The position numbers and the translations under genes were made by a program. Source: Oscillospiraceae bacterium (lineage in GTDB: Bacteria; Bacillota; Clostridia; Oscillospirales; Oscillospiraceae). Taken from it: DNA of 21,017 bases. Location of the stretch: assembly GCA_016296635.1 (NCBI GenBank), contig JAEDIZ010000029.1, forward strand, positions 1 through 21,017, given 5' to 3'. Of this stretch, positions 1-7,410 are shown one piece after another. Numbering within the stretch: the first letter of the stretch is position 1; each line of letters starts with the position of its first letter. The notes below the pieces were generated by a model. That model did not search any database. It worked only from the letters and a program-made list of their open reading frames with translations, and was not told the DNA's origin.

Positions 1-68
1 TTTCCTACATTAGGGGGCTTTTTGTCTATTGTCCGTTTTTACTGGACCTGTTCAAGTTGCTTTTTCAT
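1..68 (-). pseudogene. 5' end of an unidentified gene, with in-frame TAA at codon 10 (partial)
   Basis: Reading the minus strand, an ATG at 68-66 follows a good ribosome binding site (AGAAGGA, about 6 bases upstream) and 48 bases after the stop of the iron alcohol dehydrogenase. It encodes MKKQLEQVQ, then TAA at 41-39, then in the same frame KRTIDKKPPNVG up to the window edge. The post-stop residues look protein-like, and the lysine/proline-rich character resembles N-termini of some sugar symporters of the GPH family, but about 22 codons cannot establish this. Either this is a gene with an early nonsense codon, or the ATG opens only a nine-residue peptide and the real gene starts outside the window. 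Low confidence. Confidence 0.35.
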
Positions 69-95
69 GTTTTTCCTTCTTTTTTTGTTTTTTAT

Positions 96-112
96 GAATT
101 GCACAGCAATTC
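96..112. other. Small perfect hairpin between genes
   Basis: GAATTGC, a 3-base loop (ACA), then GCAATTC form a perfect 7-bp stem between the alcohol dehydrogenase stop and the next start. Neither strand has a U-run in the right place (minus-strand RNA continues with A-rich sequence), so it is not a convincing terminator. It may be an RNA-stability or processing element inside the operon. Confidence 0.35.
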
Positions 113-116
113 GGAC

Positions 117-1292
117 TTACAATTCAGATGAAAATGAATCTGCCAGGACATTGCGCGCATCGGCAACCGTGAGCATGCCGAAGCCGCCGACCGGCATATC
201 GCCCCACGGCATTGCATTTTCTGCCAGACTGTCCAGAATCTGCTCGCTTGCCTGGCAGTTTGCGGCTTCCAGCAGCGTTGCAGGCAGACCGAGGCTGCGA
301 ACGAAGGCGGTAAAGCCCTCTGCCGCATCTTCTGCACCGAACAGCTTGGCAAGGCCTTCCAGCTTCTTCTGCGCCGCAGGCGCATTTGCTTTCAGCCAGC
401 GCAGATATGCGGGGAAGATGCCGGTCATTCCTGCCGCGTGGGCAATGTTATACCGGGCAGACACCGCATGCTCCAGCAGATGTCTCAGCCGGTTTTCTTC
501 ATGGCCGACACCGAGAACTCTGCTCATGGCAAGGATGCTCGCCCAAAGCAGATTGCTTCTGGCATCTAAGTCTTCCGGCTCGGCGATGGCCACCGGTGCC
601 CAGCGAACGACCGCTTCCATGATTCCCATACACATATTGTCGGACACATTCACGGTAGGATCGCTATGCAGATACTGTTCCATCACATGCGGCAGAACAT
701 CTGCTGCGCCCAGCGCGGTCTGACGGGCCGGAAGTGTCACGGACAGAGCCGGATCACAGATTGAGAGCGTAGGCCTGACCATGGGATTGTTATAGATCAG
801 CTTCTGCTTCTCATCTCTGTCCGTAAGCACGAAGCTCTCGTCGCTCTCCAAGCCAGTCGATGCAATGGTCACGACCATCATGATCGGAAGCGCATGGTTC
901 TGCGGCTCGGCTTCTCCGCTGACATAGGTCCAGACGCCGCCCTCTGTCGGGTTGACCGCCATCATTGCGACCGCCTTGGCAGAGTCGATCACGCTGCCGC
1001 CGCCGACGCCCAGTACCAGATCGCATTTGTTTTCCACGCAGAATTCTGTCGCCGCATCGATCTGCTCCGCCTTCGGATTTCCCGTGCAGCGGTCATACAG
1101 CACATACGTGATCTTTTTCTCGTCAAGATCCCGCAGGAGCTTATCCAGCACCGGCAGGCGCACATCCGCGTATGTCAGAATCATCATTTTTTCGGGGTGA
1201 AGCTGCGCGTCATATTCAGCCGCTTTCTCACTTTCACCGACACCAAAGCAGATTCGTGTCGGGAAGGAGAAATCAAACGATTGATACGACAT
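117..1292 (-). CDS. Iron-containing alcohol dehydrogenase
   Basis: A 391-residue group III (iron-dependent) alcohol dehydrogenase, expected to interconvert an alcohol or diol and its aldehyde/ketone with NAD(P)(H) in the cytoplasm. The nucleotide-binding GGGS lies at residues 97-100. The metal ligands expected for the FucO/BDH family are present with correct spacing: D198, H202, H271 and H285. The usual Gly after the last His is Ala here (HAAGM). I chose the ATG at 1292 rather than the one six codons upstream because GAGGT sits 6 bases before it; this site overlaps the stop of the upstream MFS gene, implying translational coupling. It is the last complete gene of the minus-strand operon. FucO-type enzymes reduce lactaldehyde from rhamnose or fucose, which would suit the neighbouring rhamnosidase, but the substrate is inferred only. 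Confidence 0.9.
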   Translation of the reverse strand: MSYQSFDFSFPTRICFGVGESEKAAEYDAQLHPEKMMILTYADVRLPVLDKLLRDLDEKKITYVLYDRCTGNPKAEQIDAATEFCVENKCDLVLGVGGGSVIDSAKAVAMMAVNPTEGGVWTYVSGEAEPQNHALPIMMVVTIASTGLESDESFVLTDRDEKQKLIYNNPMVRPTLSICDPALSVTLPARQTALGAADVLPHVMEQYLHSDPTVNVSDNMCMGIMEAVVRWAPVAIAEPEDLDARSNLLWASILAMSRVLGVGHEENRLRHLLEHAVSARYNIAHAAGMTGIFPAYLRWLKANAPAAQKKLEGLAKLFGAEDAAEGFTAFVRSLGLPATLLEAANCQASEQILDSLAENAMPWGDMPVGGFGMLTVADARNVLADSFSSEL

Positions 1293-1296
1293 GGAA

Positions 1297-2574
1297 TTAC
1301 CTCGATTCACTCACATTTTCTTCGGCATTCTCTTTACGCACGCTGAATATGCAGACCAGCATACTCAGAACCATCAGGCCGCAGAGAATATACAGCCAGC
1401 CCGTAAACTTTGTATACAAAGCCGAGCAGATCGCCGTAACCAGCATGCCCAGTCCGGCAGACAGAAGGTTTGTCAGAGAGTAGATGCCGCTTCGAAACTC
1501 GCTTTCGGAATAAACCGCCATTACGCCGTCCACGCTGCTCTTCAGAATTCCGTAGCCCACCGCCATGATCATGACGGAAACGATGGCCAGCCAATAGACT
1601 TTCGCTGGAATGCAGACCATCAGGCCAAGGCCCAGCAGCGTGATGCAGCCGCTGACAAGGATGCTGCCTAAAATTCCCTTTTTGCCCGTCAGCGGGTTGA
1701 TGCAGATCATTGCAAGGAGCATACCTGCGTAATAAATACTTCCCAGCATGGAGGCCTGCATGGTATCCATGCCCAGTCGGTCTGTAAAATACGGCACAAA
1801 ATAAAGGCTGTAATTGGTTCCGAGATTTATATATACGCAGAAGAAAAGGTTGGCCAGTACGACCGCTCTCGCGACGCGGTTTTTCAGCAGAAATCCGAAT
1901 GCATCCGCATAGGGCTTTACCATCTCGCGCAGGCTGCCCGAATGCTTCCGCTCGGCGCGCACCTTTTCCCGGATCTGCGTGCCGACCTTTGTTTCGCGCA
2001 GCAGAATATTTCGGACAATGATCATCACTGCCATGACCGCGAAGGATACCAGCAGGAAGATCCGTTCCATTTTCACAAGGCCGAAACGATCCACCAGTAT
2101 TCCCGCCAGCGGCATGATCAGTCCCGCAACAACCGTAATGATGTTGAACAGATTAAAGGCAACGATGCGTGTCTCATCCTCAGCATCCTCGATCATCACC
2201 AGATAATACGCAACGCTCATAATGCGGCTGGTGTTAAACAGAATCTGCGCGATCAGCGCGCCGGCAAAATCCTTCGTAAAGAAGTAGATAAGCGGCGGCA
2301 CAGCCGATGACAGCAGGTCAAATACAAAGGTAGCCGATTTTCTGCCCATCCGGTCAATGATCGGTGCAGACAGCAGCGAAAAAACAAACGCCGCGCCGGT
2401 ACCGATGACCATCAGCGTGCCGAGTTCTCCGCTTGAAATACCGATCTCCTGCAGATAAAGGCTGATGTAATATGTATAGATGGTGTACGGAATACCCCAG
2501 AACGGATGGCAGGCGATGCAGACCTTCGCATTTCCCTTCAATTTTCCGAAGTATTGTTTGATTTTATTTCGCAT
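1297..2574 (-). CDS. MFS transporter
   Basis: A 425-residue integral membrane protein with about 12 hydrophobic segments split by a basic central loop near residues 200-225. The loop between TM2 and TM3 carries the MFS motif A remnant DRMGRK. It belongs to the major facilitator superfamily, probably a proton- or sodium-coupled importer of the operon substrate; which substrate cannot be read from sequence. The start is taken as the ATG at 2574, which lies one base past the stop of the upstream ADP-ribosylglycohydrolase gene (TGA-T-ATG), rather than the upstream in-frame Met at 2616 that would overlap that gene by 41 bases. No strong Shine-Dalgarno is seen, so coupling from the upstream gene is likely. 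An exporter role cannot be excluded. Confidence 0.85.
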   Translation of the reverse strand: MRNKIKQYFGKLKGNAKVCIACHPFWGIPYTIYTYYISLYLQEIGISSGELGTLMVIGTGAAFVFSLLSAPIIDRMGRKSATFVFDLLSSAVPPLIYFFTKDFAGALIAQILFNTSRIMSVAYYLVMIEDAEDETRIVAFNLFNIITVVAGLIMPLAGILVDRFGLVKMERIFLLVSFAVMAVMIIVRNILLRETKVGTQIREKVRAERKHSGSLREMVKPYADAFGFLLKNRVARAVVLANLFFCVYINLGTNYSLYFVPYFTDRLGMDTMQASMLGSIYYAGMLLAMICINPLTGKKGILGSILVSGCITLLGLGLMVCIPAKVYWLAIVSVMIMAVGYGILKSSVDGVMAVYSESEFRSGIYSLTNLLSAGLGMLVTAICSALYTKFTGWLYILCGLMVLSMLVCIFSVRKENAEENVSESR

Positions 2575-2575
2575 A

Positions 2576-3538
2576 TCAGAATGTGTCCCACATTTTTGCA
2601 GCAAATAAGGCCGCATTCTGCTTCCGGATCACGGAAATCATGGATTCCGGAATATTGTGGCCGCCTGCAAAAGCCGCACACAGAGCTGCCGCCAGTGCGC
2701 CGATGGTGTCCGTGTCGCCGCCAAGCTCGGTGGACAGGCGGATTGCTTCCCAGACATTCTTCCTTGCATAGGCAAAAACCGCAAAAACCGCACCGCAGAC
2801 ATCGGCAGACGGCAGGCCCGTTCCCCAAAGATAGAACAGGGTCCGCTTGATCGTTTCCCGGTCGCGCAGCAGATTCCGCGCCGCCTTCAGTCTTTCCACA
2901 GAGGAAGCTGCGCAGGCAATCCACGGTGCACGCGCCATGAGTTTTCTGCCGCCCCGCTCCGCTTCTGCGAAGATTTCCTCAAAGCTTCCGCCGCGCATGG
3001 CGCACCGGAGTGCAAAACCGTAGGCACCGGCCGATTCCAGCGCTTCCGAGGTATTGTGTGTCGGCATCAGGCTGCACAGAATGCTTTCCGTCAGCGCGTC
3101 CTCACCCGCATCGGAATTCCAAAGGACAGCCGCAGGAACGCGCATGATGCCGCCGCAGGTCGTTCCGCCCTGCCCGGCAACTGCCGGATCCTCGCCTTCC
3201 CGGATCCGGGAAAGCGCACGCAGAGAGCTGGGGCCGATGTAGTGCTTCTCGGCCGCCCCGGTCTCCGTGATCCACGCTTCCAGCGCAGATACTGTATTTT
3301 CGACGCTTGCGCAGCTGTCTTTGCAGAAGGCATGCAGCAGATACAGCACCTGCTCGGTATCGTCCGTGACGCTGCCCATGGGCAGATTGCTGTGATGAAA
3401 CGATTTTTCCGCAGGGATCAGTCCCGTCACGCCCTCACAGCCCAGCATGGAAGCAATCTCTTCCTGCGTCATAAACTCCGTGGGCATTCCGACTGCATCT
3501 CCTTCAGCAAACGCTTCAAGAATTGCTCGTTCAGTCAC
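2576..3538 (-). CDS. ADP-ribosylglycohydrolase family protein
   Basis: A 320-residue protein of the DraG/ADP-ribosyl-glycohydrolase family, an all-alpha fold with two metal ions that hydrolyses N- or O-glycosidic bonds to ADP-ribose or related ribosides. Visible landmarks are the N-terminal GDAVGMPTEF (residues 13-22), TDDT at 58-61, HNTSEALESA near 161-170 and LGGDTDT at 272-278. The Asp/Thr residues of TDDT and GGDTD are the usual metal ligands and are all present. The start is a GTG at 3538 with GAGGAG 7 bases upstream, overlapping the end of the isomerase gene by 8 bases. Family members in sugar operons are not always ADP-ribose enzymes; here it may act on a glycosylated intermediate or on a nucleotide-derived compound. 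Confidence 0.88.
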   Translation of the reverse strand: MTERAILEAFAEGDAVGMPTEFMTQEEIASMLGCEGVTGLIPAEKSFHHSNLPMGSVTDDTEQVLYLLHAFCKDSCASVENTVSALEAWITETGAAEKHYIGPSSLRALSRIREGEDPAVAGQGGTTCGGIMRVPAAVLWNSDAGEDALTESILCSLMPTHNTSEALESAGAYGFALRCAMRGGSFEEIFAEAERGGRKLMARAPWIACAASSVERLKAARNLLRDRETIKRTLFYLWGTGLPSADVCGAVFAVFAYARKNVWEAIRLSTELGGDTDTIGALAAALCAAFAGGHNIPESMISVIRKQNAALFAAKMWDTF

Positions 3539-4319
3539 TGAAATTCTCCTCTAAAAACCGATATGCTTTTTCCAGCTTCGCCGGTACATCGTTCAGATAA
3601 TAGCGGTATGTCGGCTCCAGCGTATACATGCCGGTATATCCGTGTCCGTCCAGCACGCGTTTGATCTCCTGCCAGTCGAGACCGCCCTCGCCTGCCGGAA
3701 GATGCTTGGTGCCGTTCAGAAAATCGCTCATATGCAGATGGCACGGCTTCAGCTGCCGAAGGAATTCTATCGGATCGCCACCTGTCTCGCAGACCTCCGT
3801 GGTATCCACCATCGGAAGAATTGCGGGTTTGTTCAGCATCTTGATATACTCCTCAAGCTGTTCAGCAGTCGCGCAGGATTTCGGAGAGTTCTCCATTGCC
3901 AGCGTGATTCCGAATTCCTCGCAGGTGTCCGCCATCCAGCGCATATTGTCGATCAGCGGCTTTTCCAGCGTATCAAACATATCCTGCTGACGGGGCGGCT
4001 CATGTGGATGCACCACAAGAACCTTCGTTCCCATGCGCTTTCCCATGGTCAACAGCTGACGGACGATTTTCCGTCCGTCCTCTCTCGCAGAGGGGATCGC
4101 GCTGTAAAACAGGCCGAAAAGCACCAGCGGCAGATGAATAGAGGAAATCCGGGTTCCCGTCTTCTCAAATGCCAGCGTGGACTGTTCAGAGCCGTCGGAA
4201 ATTGTCTGCGGCATCAGTTCCGCGTAGTCAAAGCCTGCATTTTTGATCAGCTGCAGAGCATCAACAGAGTCAAAAGGGAACAATGCGCCGGTTGAAAATG
4301 CAAATCGTTCGTTTGCCAT
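3531..4319 (-). CDS. Sugar phosphate isomerase/epimerase (TIM barrel)
   Basis: A 262-residue xylose-isomerase-like TIM barrel (AP endonuclease family 2 superfamily), a class that isomerises or epimerises sugars, keto-sugars or inosose-like compounds using a divalent metal. The four metal-ligand positions typical of the superfamily can be assigned: E143 (LAMENS), D172 (MVDTTE), H196 (HLHMSD) and E235 (TLEP). A GEGGLDW segment at 210-216 is also characteristic. Three Met codons occur at the 5' end; the third (4319) is preferred because AAGGA lies 8 bases upstream, while the first (4328) overlaps the previous stop as ATGA. It lies inside the operon between an NAD-kinase-fold protein and the ADP-ribosylglycohydrolase. 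The exact substrate is unknown. Confidence 0.88.
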   Translation of the reverse strand: MANERFAFSTGALFPFDSVDALQLIKNAGFDYAELMPQTISDGSEQSTLAFEKTGTRISSIHLPLVLFGLFYSAIPSAREDGRKIVRQLLTMGKRMGTKVLVVHPHEPPRQQDMFDTLEKPLIDNMRWMADTCEEFGITLAMENSPKSCATAEQLEEYIKMLNKPAILPMVDTTEVCETGGDPIEFLRQLKPCHLHMSDFLNGTKHLPAGEGGLDWQEIKRVLDGHGYTGMYTLEPTYRYYLNDVPAKLEKAYRFLEENFSD

Positions 4320-4324
4320 TGTCA

Positions 4325-5080
4325 TCATCCTTCCGCGATTTCATCCGCAAGGTCAGAAGCAGCCTTATCCAACAGCTCCTGCGCCGTTCCGCGGCCCTTT
4401 TCCAGCTTGTTCAGCATCGTGCGCATCAGCATATCCATGTTGCCCATCTGCGTAAAGTGGGTATAGGCCCAGGTTGTGGGCAGCTGGTCGAAGGCGACGG
4501 AATACATTTCGTTTTCCGCAATCGCCTGCTTTACGGTATCCAGATCCAGCGCAGACTTACGCGCAGTATCCAAAGTAACCGTCTGACCGTCTACAGGACC
4601 AAGCAGCGTGTTGCCCAAAACCAGATCGTTGAAGCCATAGGCAATATGCCGGCCTTCAGAAGAAACGGCTTCTACCGCGCCGACGCAAATGGTCTGAAGC
4701 TCCTGCAAAAGCGGAAGATGCTCTGCATCATGCTCTGAAACGATTGGCCCGACATTTGCCGTACCGGCGCCGATGCCCAGAATCGGGATCTCCAACTGTT
4801 TTTCCAGCAGATACTCTGCGGCGTAGGCCGCCGTACCGTCGCCGCCCACAGTCACAAGCACCTCAGGGTGTGTGTCCGTCAGCGCGTTCATGGCTGCATG
4901 GAACCGGTCCAGATATCTTCCCTGCTCCGGCTCCGGCAGTGTATGCTCCGAAAGCTCGCCGCCGAATCCGGCGACGCCGTACAGCTTCTCTTCGTGCCAA
5001 AGCTTTCTAAGCTCCAGCAGGATCCGGCTTTGTGCATTCTGCTGACCCGCAGCGGGGTTTGCAATGACCGCCGCTCTCAT
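4325..5080 (-). CDS. ATP-NAD kinase-fold protein (AcoX/NadK-like)
   Basis: A 251-residue protein with the NAD-kinase/diacylglycerol-kinase signature: TVGGDGT at 77-83 and an IGAGTANVG glycine loop near 103-111. The conserved NE motif of true NAD kinases corresponds to ND (N151-D152) here. The family relatives known from catabolic operons (AcoX, acetoin operons) are longer, so this one looks short at the C-terminus, yet it ends in a clean TGA that overlaps the next gene, which argues for a natural end. The start ATG overlaps the stop of the upstream dehydrogenase (ATGA), and no strong ribosome binding site is seen, so it is probably coupled. The role may be NADP supply or phosphorylation of another substrate; it could also be non-catalytic. 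Confidence 0.75.
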   Translation of the reverse strand: MRAAVIANPAAGQQNAQSRILLELRKLWHEEKLYGVAGFGGELSEHTLPEPEQGRYLDRFHAAMNALTDTHPEVLVTVGGDGTAAYAAEYLLEKQLEIPILGIGAGTANVGPIVSEHDAEHLPLLQELQTICVGAVEAVSSEGRHIAYGFNDLVLGNTLLGPVDGQTVTLDTARKSALDLDTVKQAIAENEMYSVAFDQLPTTWAYTHFTQMGNMDMLMRTMLNKLEKGRGTAQELLDKAASDLADEIAEG

Positions 5081-6048
5081 GATTCAATCATGATCTTAAA
5101 CGCATCACCGCTGCGAAGCATATCGAACGCCTCGCTGCCGCGTTCCAGCGGGAAGGTATGGGTGATCATGCGTTCATAGTTTATGGGATTCGCCCGGATC
5201 AAATCAACGGCCTTATGGAACGATCCGATGGAGAAACCGCTGCTGCCGGTGACAGTGACCTTGCGATAATGCAGATCCGAACCGGGAACATTCAGAACCG
5301 TGCCGGAGGGAAGTCCTGCGAACACATGGACAACACCGCCGGGGTTCACTTTGGCGATTGCCTGCTCAACCAGTTCTTTGATGTTGACGGCAACAATGAT
5401 CTTGTCATAGGTTGCTTCTTCATAGCACTGCTCGAGGGTTGCGGTGCGGATGCCCCACTTTTCCAGGCAGGCTCTGCGCTTCTCATTGATCTCGGCAATT
5501 CTCACATCAATGCCGGCGGCGTTGTATGTAAGACCGAAAAGCGTACCCATCGGGCCGCCGCCGATCACAAGCGCACGCTCGTCTGGCTTGACATTCAGCT
5601 GATCGACCGCCGTTAAGATGCAGGCCAGCGGCTCTGCCAGCGCGTAGACACGCTCGGGCCCGTCCAGCTTGATCACGCCCCGCTCCACGAAGGACAGCGG
5701 CACTTCCACATACTCGCAGAAGGATCCGGTTTCCACATAATCCTTGTTGTTGCAAAGTTCCGGATTGCCGGAACGGCAGATTTAGCATTCGCCGCATTCA
5801 CCGTAAGGTGCTACCACGACATAGTCACCGGGCTTGTATCCGGTCTCGGCGGGAGCCTTGTCGATCTGACCGTAAAATTCATGGCCGAGAATTGTGGGCG
5901 GTTTGAAATACGGATGTCCATGCAGATAGGTTTTTAGATCCGTTCCGCAAATCGTGGTTCCGAGTACACGTACAATGAACTCTCCCTGCGGCTTCGGGAT
6001 TTCCTCCACACGAAGCTGCTTTTCTCCGATATACATCAAAGCTTTCAT
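5077..6048 (-). pseudogene. Zinc-dependent medium-chain dehydrogenase interrupted by in-frame TAA
   Basis: This 323-codon frame encodes a threonine/sorbitol-dehydrogenase-like MDR enzyme that would oxidise a polyol or sugar alcohol with NAD(P). Catalytic zinc residues C34, H56 and E57 (GHE) and a Rossmann GGGPMG segment are present. TAA at 5784-5782 replaces codon 89 inside the structural-zinc motif: Cys at 85, 88, 91 and 99 keep the exact C-x2-C-x2-C-x7-C spacing with the stop between the second and third Cys. Both halves are in the same frame with no other lesion, so this is a single nonsense substitution or a sequencing error rather than a frameshift. AGGAG lies 12 bases before the ATG. 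Without readthrough, the product is an 88-residue fragment and coupling to the next gene would suffer. Confidence 0.88.
5782..5784 (-). other. Premature TAA codon in the structural zinc motif
   Basis: The minus strand reads GAATGC-TAA-ATCTGC. A single base change from CAA, GAA or AAA would give Gln, Glu or Lys at this variable position, so the ancestral enzyme was probably intact until recently. Confidence 0.9.
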
Positions 6049-6106
6049 TTTATGATTTCACTCCTAATCTTTTTATAAAGAAGCCGGGCTGTCAGCAGAT
6101 CGTTGA

Positions 6107-7003
6107 TCAGCGTCTAAAATAACCTGCTTTTGCGCCGGCATAGATCGCTTCCACCTTTTCCTCACCGCCTGCCAGACAAACGGTTTTCGGAATTGACACG
6201 AGCTTTTCAATATCGAACGCCATCAGCCGATAGTCGCTCTGCAGCTCCAGTTTTCTTCCGTCTGCAAAGTAAAACTGGGACAGAATATCTCCCAGCACCT
6301 CCGACTGTTCGATGCGGCTGATATATTCCTTACTGACCTCGTCTCCGAAAAAGGCATCCAGATTCAGCTTTCCGCCGAGCCCGAAAACCGCGGCATCCAG
6401 CTCACTTTAAAGCCTCTGCATATTGTGTACCCGCTGCACTTCCAGTCTTGTCAGCGGAACAGCGCGCTCCCGGAACAGCTGCATACTGAAAAAATAGCTT
6501 CGCCCGCAGAGCTTCTGCGCCATACGGTCGATAATTGCGTTGGTCTGAAGACTGGGGTTGCTCGTTCCGGAGGCACCGACCATCGGAACAAACAGCGTTT
6601 CACTCTCGCACATACCGGATCGGATCCGGAGCGTGCTTTCATAGACCGTCCGTCCCCAGCCCATGCCAACCACATGGCAGTTTTTCAGTTCCTTCGGCAG
6701 ATAGGCTGCCGCCGTTGCGGCAATGGACTTCGTCGGATTATGATCGTAAAGATCATCTTCCTCGGCAGACACAATCAGAACCTTCTGCAGTGACATCGCG
6801 TTTGCCAGAAGCTCCGAAAGATTTTCATCGCTGATCTGATCCGGCGGATTCACCTCAATGCGGACAATTCCCTGCTGTCTGCTCTGCTCCAAAAGCCGGA
6901 ATATCTGTGACCGGGACAGGTTCTCTATTCTGCCGATCTCCGCCTGATTCATACCATCCAGATAGTATAATTTCGCCACGCGGTACAGTTGCGTGAGATC
7001 CAT
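6107..7003 (-). pseudogene. SorC/DeoR-family sugar-responsive regulator interrupted by in-frame TAA
   Basis: The 298-codon frame matches the SorC family in length and layout. An N-terminal helix-turn-helix around residues 15-50 contains LYYLDGMNQAEIG and LSRSQIFRLL and is followed by GIVRIEV. A C-terminal sugar-phosphate-binding domain includes GMGWGRTVYE and, after the lesion, LDAAVFGLGG. TAA at 6409-6407 is codon 199. The frame continues for 99 more codons without shift to a natural TGA. GAGAGGA lies 8 bases before the ATG. The truncated product would keep DNA binding but lose about a third of the effector/oligomerisation domain, so it could be inactive or effector-blind. It is the first gene of the minus-strand operon and divergent from the rhamnosidase, so it presumably regulates both. 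Confidence 0.85.
6407..6409 (-). other. Premature TAA codon in the regulator
   Basis: The minus strand reads AGGCTT-TAA-AGTGAGCTG, between MQRL and SELDAAVFGLGG. Family resemblance continues on both sides in one frame. Confidence 0.85.
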
Positions 7004-7054
7004 GTTCCCAGTCCTCTCTTTCGGTTATCCTCTCAAATTGCAGTATCCTTTCAT

Positions 7055-7106
7055 GTTCAACTGTTTGCATTCGTCATATCATTGCCGTTCACTTTCTTGC
7101 AATCGT
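7055..7106. promoter_or_regulatory. Pair of 20-bp direct repeats, candidate regulator operators
   Basis: Two 20-base units, 7055-7074 (GTTCAACTGTTTGCATTCGT) and 7087-7106 (GTTCACTTTCTTGCAATCGT), match at 15 of 20 positions and start 32 bp apart, close to three DNA turns, so they lie on one face of the helix. They lie 52-103 bp upstream of the SorC-type regulator gene. Family members bind repeated sites as tetramers, so operator function is a reasonable inference, not shown. Confidence 0.4.
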
Positions 7107-7157
7107 TCAAATCAAACTCGCACACTCGTGCATGGTGCAGAATCCATAGTCATTTTT

Positions 7158-7182
7158 GACAAAAATCGTTTCCGATTTTGTC
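7158..7182. other. Inverted repeat in the divergent promoter region
   Basis: GACAAAAATCG, loop TTTC, CGATTTTGTC: a 10-bp stem with a one-base bulge. It has no T-run suited to termination. It may be a protein-binding site or chance. The rest of the intergenic space (7107-7316) shows nothing I can name. Confidence 0.35.
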
Positions 7183-7316
7183 GGATTTGACAGTCTATAG
7201 ACCTGCCTTTTGGGATTATCCGCCCATTCCCGGCTGAAAGTATACCGGATTTTGCCCGAATCCGCACCAAATTCTATCCGTTCCGAATAACTGCGTCCGG
7301 CGCGCGTCAGGCAGGA

Positions 7317-7345
7317 TTGTAATTTTCTTTCATCGATGATATGAT
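7317..7345 (+). promoter_or_regulatory. Candidate promoter of the rhamnosidase gene
   Basis: TTGTAA at 7317-7322, 17-bp spacer, TATGAT at 7340-7345, about 65 bp before the rhamnosidase start. The -10 is a 5/6 match and the -35 is 4/6 to the housekeeping sigma consensus. Confidence 0.5.
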
Positions 7346-7410
7346 GCAATTCAGCGGCAGATACAAATTGTTCGGGTATCTGTTTGGGCTATTTAAAAGG
7401 AGAAACTGTC

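Noticed and set aside
1..7003. Genome-wide recoding of TAA as a sense codon
   Set aside because: TAA is the natural end of rpsF, ssb, rpsR, rlmH, the cupin, the symporter and the MFS gene at the correct family lengths.
7107..7349. Minus-strand 80-codon frame in the divergent promoter region
   Set aside because: It begins with TTG and no ribosome binding site, overlaps the inverted repeat and the rhamnosidase promoter, and resembles no family I know.
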